Assembly (NCBI RefSeq): GCF_947490095.1 | Contig: NZ_CANLFS010000005.1 | Location: 104,349 to 168,348 of the forward strand | From: an uncultured Halomonas sp. | GTDB lineage: Bacteria; Pseudomonadota; Gammaproteobacteria; Pseudomonadales; Halomonadaceae | DNA length: 64,000 nt | Direction: 5' to 3' | Shown here: piece after piece, positions 60,034 through 64,000 of the stretch | How the letters are laid out: every line of letters starts with the position of its first letter | How positions within the stretch are numbered: the stretch's first letter is position 1 | Program-made: the position numbers and the translations under genes | Notes under the pieces: model-generated | Database searches by the model: none | The model's input: only the letters and a program-made list of their open reading frames with translations | Told to the model about the DNA's origin: nothing

Positions 60034-61356
60034 TTAATTACCATAAACGTAGCCAGGCAGCCATAGGGCGATCTGTGGGAATATCATCACCAGGCTCAGG
60101 GCTACCGTCATAACAAATACAAAGGGAATGATCGAACGATAAATATCGCGCAGGCCGATTTCGGGTGGTGCCATGGCGCGCATCAAAAACAGGTTGTAAC
60201 CAAAAGGGGGCGTCATGTAAGCGATCTGGGTGGTAATGGTATAGAGTACCCCATACCAGATCAGATCAAAGCCCAGGGCATCGACCAGCGGTACATAAAG
60301 TGGTGCCACGATTACCAGCATGGCGGTATCGTCGAGGAAGGTCCCCATCACGATAAAGCTGAGCTGCATCAGGATCAGGATCATCCATGGTGAGAGCCCC
60401 AGTTTTTCTGTAAACAGACTCTCGATAGCCTTGACCGCACCCAATCCGTCGAAGATAGCGCCAAAGGCCAGGGCCGCGAGGATAATCCACATGAACATGC
60501 ATGAGATCGCGAGTGTCTGGCGAACGGAGACCTCGAATACCTGACGCGTCATGCGCCCTTTTATAATGGCCGCCAACAGGGCTGCCATGGCGCCCACTGC
60601 CGAACTCTCGACAAGTGATGTCCATCCTTTAATGAAGGGAATCATCATCACTGCGAAGATCGCCAGCGGTAGTAACCCCGCGCGCAGCAAGCGCAATTTT
60701 TCCGCCATAGGTACATCACGCTCTTCGGCGGGTAATACCGGGCCAAGCTCGGGCTGCATCCGGCAGCGTAGGTAGATGTAAAGAATAAACAATGTTGCCA
60801 TCAACAGTCCCGGTAGCACTCCGGCCAGCCACAGCTGGCCTACCGGTTGACGGGCGATCATCGCGTAAAGAACCAGCACCACGGAGGGAGGAACGAGAAT
60901 GCCCAGGCTAGAGCCAGCCTGTATGACTCCGGTAACCATGATCTTATCGTAGCCGCGCCTCAGCAGTTCAGGCAGAGCGATAGTGGCTCCGATGGCCATG
61001 CCGGCTACTGAAAGGCCGTTCATGGCCGAGATCAGTACCATCAGGCCGATAGTCCCAATGGCCAGTCCACCTCTGACGGGACCCATCCATACGTGGAACA
61101 TCCGATATAGATCATCGGCGATGCGGCTTTCGGAGAGTATATAGCCCATGAAAACGAACATTGGCAGAGTCAGTAGTGGGTACCATTTCATCAACTTCAT
61201 GGCCGAAGAAAAGGGAATGTCTGTCCCGCCCGGGCCCCAGAGGAGTACGCCGGCGATAGCGCCGACGAAGCCGATAGCTCCGAATACCCGTTGTCCGGTC
61301 ATCATCATCAGCATCATCGAGCTGAACATGACAATGGCGATCATCTCGTACGACAT
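60034..61356 (-). CDS. TRAP transporter large permease (DctM)
   Basis: A 440-residue integral membrane protein with about 12 hydrophobic helices, the Na+-coupled channel of a TRAP importer. Typical segments are MILILMQLSFIVMGTFLDDTAML and MTPPFGYNLFLMRAMAPPEI. ATG at 61356 overlaps the dctQ stop (TGATG), so the two are coupled; the frame upstream of this is part of dctQ. Confidence 0.95.
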   Translation of the reverse strand: MSYEMIAIVMFSSMMLMMMTGQRVFGAIGFVGAIAGVLLWGPGGTDIPFSSAMKLMKWYPLLTLPMFVFMGYILSESRIADDLYRMFHVWMGPVRGGLAIGTIGLMVLISAMNGLSVAGMAIGATIALPELLRRGYDKIMVTGVIQAGSSLGILVPPSVVLVLYAMIARQPVGQLWLAGVLPGLLMATLFILYIYLRCRMQPELGPVLPAEERDVPMAEKLRLLRAGLLPLAIFAVMMIPFIKGWTSLVESSAVGAMAALLAAIIKGRMTRQVFEVSVRQTLAISCMFMWIILAALAFGAIFDGLGAVKAIESLFTEKLGLSPWMILILMQLSFIVMGTFLDDTAMLVIVAPLYVPLVDALGFDLIWYGVLYTITTQIAYMTPPFGYNLFLMRAMAPPEIGLRDIYRSIIPFVFVMTVALSLVMIFPQIALWLPGYVYGN

Positions 61357-61952
61357 CAGATATCCACTCCACGAAGCCGACCGATATCCCGGAAAAACTC
61401 GGCAAGGGATTGAAGAATCATCAGAAAAATTCCGATGCAGAGTATGGTCTTGATAGGCCATAACACGGGGCGCCAGGCGGTGGGACTGCGCTCCATGAAG
61501 CCAAGCATGTCCCCTGCTCCTGTTGGTCCTTGGGTCACAAAGGTCCAGCCGAAATCAAGCAAGAAGGAAAGTGGCTCGCTACCGAAGTAACCCAACGAGT
61601 AGGCGGTTGATACCAGTCCGCCATACAGTAAAACCCCCAGATAGAAGAGCAGAAATAACACCGTGAAGGCATCAACCCAGGCTTTGGTTTTGAGGCTCCA
61701 TTCGCCATAGAGAAGATCCATACGAACATTCGAGCCCAATTGAATCGAGTAGGGACCACCTAACACGAAATAAGCCACCATCACGAACTGAGCTGTCTCG
61801 AGTGTCCATATGGAGGGAGTCCACAATATCTTGGAGCTCGACGACCATAGCAGAACACCGATCAACAAGAAGATCAGATACATGGCGCACCGTCCGATCA
61901 CACGGTTTAGTGTATCTATGGTGCGAATATAACCGCGGATCAGGCTAGGCAT
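61356..61952 (-). CDS. TRAP transporter small permease (DctQ)
   Basis: A 198-residue protein with four hydrophobic helices; WTLETAQFVMVAYFVLGGPYSIQLGSNVRMDLLY is the DctQ core (helices 2-3, written here in shortened context). It pairs with DctM. Its start overlaps the end of the amidohydrolase gene by 8 bases, so the genes form one operon. Confidence 0.92.
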   Translation of the reverse strand: MPSLIRGYIRTIDTLNRVIGRCAMYLIFLLIGVLLWSSSSKILWTPSIWTLETAQFVMVAYFVLGGPYSIQLGSNVRMDLLYGEWSLKTKAWVDAFTVLFLLFYLGVLLYGGLVSTAYSLGYFGSEPLSFLLDFGWTFVTQGPTGAGDMLGFMERSPTAWRPVLWPIKTILCIGIFLMILQSLAEFFRDIGRLRGVDI

Positions 61953-62745
61953 GGTTTGATCCTTTCGGGCCAGAACGGGTTAAGCCCAATTCCGTCAGAG
62001 CAGGTTCAAGCAGCTGGAGCAGCTCACGAGCCATGACCCGAATATCTTCTTGAGTGGTTAGCAGGTCGTTGCGAATCTCGAGCATCACGTTGGGCAGATC
62101 GTGGCTGATGCCATGTAGTTTCAGGGAGTGAGTCACGCCGTCTTCGGGGCCGTATGGTGCGTTGCGTTGTATATTGCGGTGCCCCAGGCAGGGTGCCTGG
62201 TCCAGTATGGCATCAGCCAGTCGGCTATCGGCGTCATGGAGTACACCGATCTCCACCGCCCTTGACCGGCCATGGTAATCAGGGGTGAAACTGTGCACGG
62301 TGACCAACGCGGTAGGATGTCGCTGTTCGATGCGAGGCTCGATGACTCGGGACACGCTGTTGCAGAAGGGGCGGTAGACTGACTCGATGCGTTCGTGACG
62401 TTGGGCCAGAGTCAACCGACGATTGCCAGGGACTTCAATGATCTCCGAACGCTCAGGCATGGCGCTGGCGGCTTCAGGCGGGCGATTGCAGTCATACACT
62501 AGCCGTGAGATGCGACCGGCTATCAAGGGAGCGTCCAGTTCTTGCGAAAGCTGCAGGGCCAGATCGCGAGAACCCGGATCCCAGGCCGCATGGCTGTAGC
62601 GGTGAGCAGAATCCAATCCCAGCTCGTTATAGAGCGAAGGGATATGGTGCGATGCGTGTTCGCACAGTAACACCACTGGTCCCAGACCGGCAGGGTTGTG
62701 TAGCTCTACGCTTGGGGATGCCGCTGTTACTGTTGTTGTTGACAT
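61945..62745 (-). CDS. N-formylglutamate amidohydrolase-family protein
   Basis: A 266-residue metal-dependent amidohydrolase related to HutG-type N-formylglutamate deformylase. Conserved stretches are LLCEHASHHIPSLY, HAAWDPGSRDLALQLS, SRLVYDCNRPP and VTVHSFTPDYHGR. No other histidine-degradation gene is near. In this operon it may hydrolyse a gamma-glutamyl or N-acyl-glutamate product to free glutamate; that is inference. The second ATG (62745) lies 4 bases after AGGAGG; 62748 is also possible. Confidence 0.87.
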   Translation of the reverse strand: MSTTTVTAASPSVELHNPAGLGPVVLLCEHASHHIPSLYNELGLDSAHRYSHAAWDPGSRDLALQLSQELDAPLIAGRISRLVYDCNRPPEAASAMPERSEIIEVPGNRRLTLAQRHERIESVYRPFCNSVSRVIEPRIEQRHPTALVTVHSFTPDYHGRSRAVEIGVLHDADSRLADAILDQAPCLGHRNIQRNAPYGPEDGVTHSLKLHGISHDLPNVMLEIRNDLLTTQEDIRVMARELLQLLEPALTELGLTRSGPKGSNHA

Positions 62746-62770
62746 CATGCCTCCTCTACGTTCTTGTAAA

Positions 62771-62800
62771 GATATAGACGGTAATTGGATAGCATGTCAA
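62771..62800 (-). promoter_or_regulatory. Sigma-70 promoter of the catabolic operon
   Basis: On the minus strand a perfect TTGACA (62795-62800) and TATATC (62771-62776) are 18 bases apart, placing the start about 20 bases before the first gene. It lies in the region divergent from the RpiR-type regulator, which would be its likely controller. Confidence 0.75.
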
Positions 62801-62876
62801 GATTTATTCAGAAGCACCATTCGTACTGCTATGGTGTATCGTAAAAAGGTGGTGTGCCGCAAAGAGGTGATGCTTG

Positions 62877-63746
62877 ATGACACCCAACGTTACCGTGCGC
62901 GAGCTTATTCGCCAGCATTACTCGGCGCTGACTCAATCTGAGCGTAAGCTTGCCAATATTCTTCTCAAGAATTACCCAGCGGCGGGACTAGCCTCGATCA
63001 CCGGCGTGGCCGGCAATGCGGGAGTCTCTTCGCCGACCGTGGCTCGGATGGTCAAGAAGCTTGGTTTCAAGGGGTACCCGCAGTTTCATCGGGCATTGCT
63101 TGATGAGCTGGAAGCCCGGGGCGTGGGTCCGACCCAGCGACGTAATAGCTGGATTACCGAGGCACCCGAAACACATCTGCTGAACCGCTTCACCGATGCG
63201 GTTCGCCATAATCTTGAGCAGACCTTCGCTCAGATAGAATTAGGTCAGTTCGATTGGGCGGTTCAACGGATGGCCGATGCCGAGCATCAGCTGTATATCG
63301 TTGGCGGGCGGATCACCCATGCGCTGGCTGACTACGCCTTTACTCATCTGCAAGCCGTGCGTCCAAGAGTCACACACCTGAGTGACTCCTCGGGCACCTG
63401 GCCGCATTATGTGCTGGACATGCAGCCAGGAGAGACTCTCCTGATTTTCGATATTCGCCGTTACGAGACCAATCTATTGCGGCTGGCCGAGCTGGTCAGG
63501 CAGCGTGGAGTGGCCATCGTGTTGTGTACCGATCTGTGGGGATCTCCGATCTCGAGCGTGGCCGATGTCACCTTCAATTGCTGGGTAGAAATTCCATCGG
63601 GATGGGATTCCAGCGTCTCCACACTGATGTTGTTGGAAGCGATGATCGCCGCGGTGCAGGAGCAAAGGTGGCCAGAAGTCCGTGATCGCTATGAGCAACT
63701 GGATGAACTGTTCGATAAGACACACTTCTTTCGAAAGTCCATCTAG
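62877..63746 (+). CDS. MurR/RpiR-family regulator with SIS domain
   Basis: A 289-residue regulator: N-terminal HTH (VSSPTVARMVKKLGFKGYPQFHRALL) and a SIS-like domain (about residues 115-250, VGGRITHALADYAFTHLQ). It is divergent from the catabolic operon, so it is the probable pathway regulator, sensing either a phosphorylated or other small ligand. ATG at 62877 follows GAGGTG at 7 bases. It is not the HexR-like protein of 16.5 kb; the two share only family features. Confidence 0.9.
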   Translation: MTPNVTVRELIRQHYSALTQSERKLANILLKNYPAAGLASITGVAGNAGVSSPTVARMVKKLGFKGYPQFHRALLDELEARGVGPTQRRNSWITEAPETHLLNRFTDAVRHNLEQTFAQIELGQFDWAVQRMADAEHQLYIVGGRITHALADYAFTHLQAVRPRVTHLSDSSGTWPHYVLDMQPGETLLIFDIRRYETNLLRLAELVRQRGVAIVLCTDLWGSPISSVADVTFNCWVEIPSGWDSSVSTLMLLEAMIAAVQEQRWPEVRDRYEQLDELFDKTHFFRKSI

Positions 63747-64000
63747 CGAGATGGTCGCCAGTCGTTTTCTGGATGAGCACAGGGTATGTGCCAGTACGCC
63801 GATATCTTCCGACCCACTTCACGATACAGAAGCTGCCGAAGACGCTCGCCGAGCGGGGTTATATTAGCGGCGCTGACAGCGCCGTGGCCGGTGTGCCGAT
63901 CGACGTGCTGATTTATTTACCGATAAGTGCCTGATCTAAAATTTTCACGTATCATCTAGATCAGAATCTCTGACCCGGATCAAACTCATGGCAAGGCGCT
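63747..64000. other. Right edge, no confident gene
   Basis: After the regulator stop there is only a 53-codon + strand frame (63773-63934) without a ribosome site, then an AT-rich stretch. An ATG at 63988 (reading MARR) might start the next gene but is cut by the window edge. Confidence 0.5.

Noticed and set aside
63903..63918. Match of about 15 bases (CGTGCTGATTTATTT) to the IS481 remnant
   Set aside because: A match of this length is expected by chance somewhere in 64 kb, and the flanking sequence does not continue the similarity.
63773..63934. 53-codon frame at the right edge
   Set aside because: It has no ribosome site and no recognisable family; it may be a remnant but cannot be supported.

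Overview
The window looks like a chromosomal segment of a GC-rich gammaproteobacterium, most likely a moderately halophilic member of the Halomonadaceae (Halomonas or a close relative). This is an inference from gene content and order, not a database result. The orders spoT-ridA-oxyR-recG and hupB-rubB-ubiC-ubiA resemble those known from Pseudomonas. The block mnmG-rsmG-parAB-atpIBEFHAGDC-...-glmU-glmS is typical of the oriC neighbourhood in gammaproteobacteria. TRAP transporters, an NSS-type Na+ transporter and acidic proteins suit a halophile.

Layout. (1) 1-12.9 kb: 3' end of spoT, ridA, a YeeZ-like epimerase divergent from oxyR, recG, a FUSC-family membrane protein, a small conserved protein, an HU protein, a rubredoxin-reductase-like flavoprotein, ubiC-ubiA, cysZ and a thioesterase. 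(2) 12.9-19.2 kb: an orphan TRAP binding protein, uvrD, a HexR-like regulator, a 71-residue protein and an Na+-dependent transporter. (3) 19.5-34.2 kb, all minus strand: atpIBEFHAGDC, mgtE, uppP, apbE, glmU, glmS and a DUF72 protein. (4) 34.3-39.2 kb: parB, parA, rsmG, mnmG and an AT-rich intergenic region with several DnaA-box-like sites, a good oriC candidate. (5) 39.2-49.3 kb: a polar amino-acid ABC importer, erpA, argC, a CLC protein, hemJ, thiD, hemL and a P-loop kinase-like protein. (6) 49.35-51.15 kb: an AT-rich islet with an IS481-type transposase remnant and a CsgD/VpsT-like regulator. (7) 51.15-54.66 kb: rdgB-hemW, an OmpA-like lipoprotein and rlmJ. (8) 54.7-63.75 kb: a catabolic island with a divergent RpiR-type regulator, an N-formylglutamate-amidohydrolase-like enzyme, a DctQ-DctM-DctP TRAP transporter, a glutamine-synthetase-like ligase, an aldehyde dehydrogenase and an iron-type alcohol dehydrogenase.

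The most interesting system is the island in (8). Its enzyme set fits a gamma-glutamylation route for an imported amine or amino alcohol: glutamylate the amine, oxidise the alcohol to aldehyde and then acid, and hydrolyse the amide to recover glutamate. The TRAP binding protein appears to lack the usual carboxylate-binding arginine, which would fit a substrate without a carboxylate. The substrate is unknown.

A second theme is local repeat expansion: a 20-bp tandem array grown from the 3' end of the epimerase gene, a 7-bp array next to a dispersed GCTGGAA element that encodes the end of the FUSC protein, and 18-bp arrays that insert hexapeptide repeats into RecG and the CLC protein. No tRNA, rRNA or CRISPR was found.
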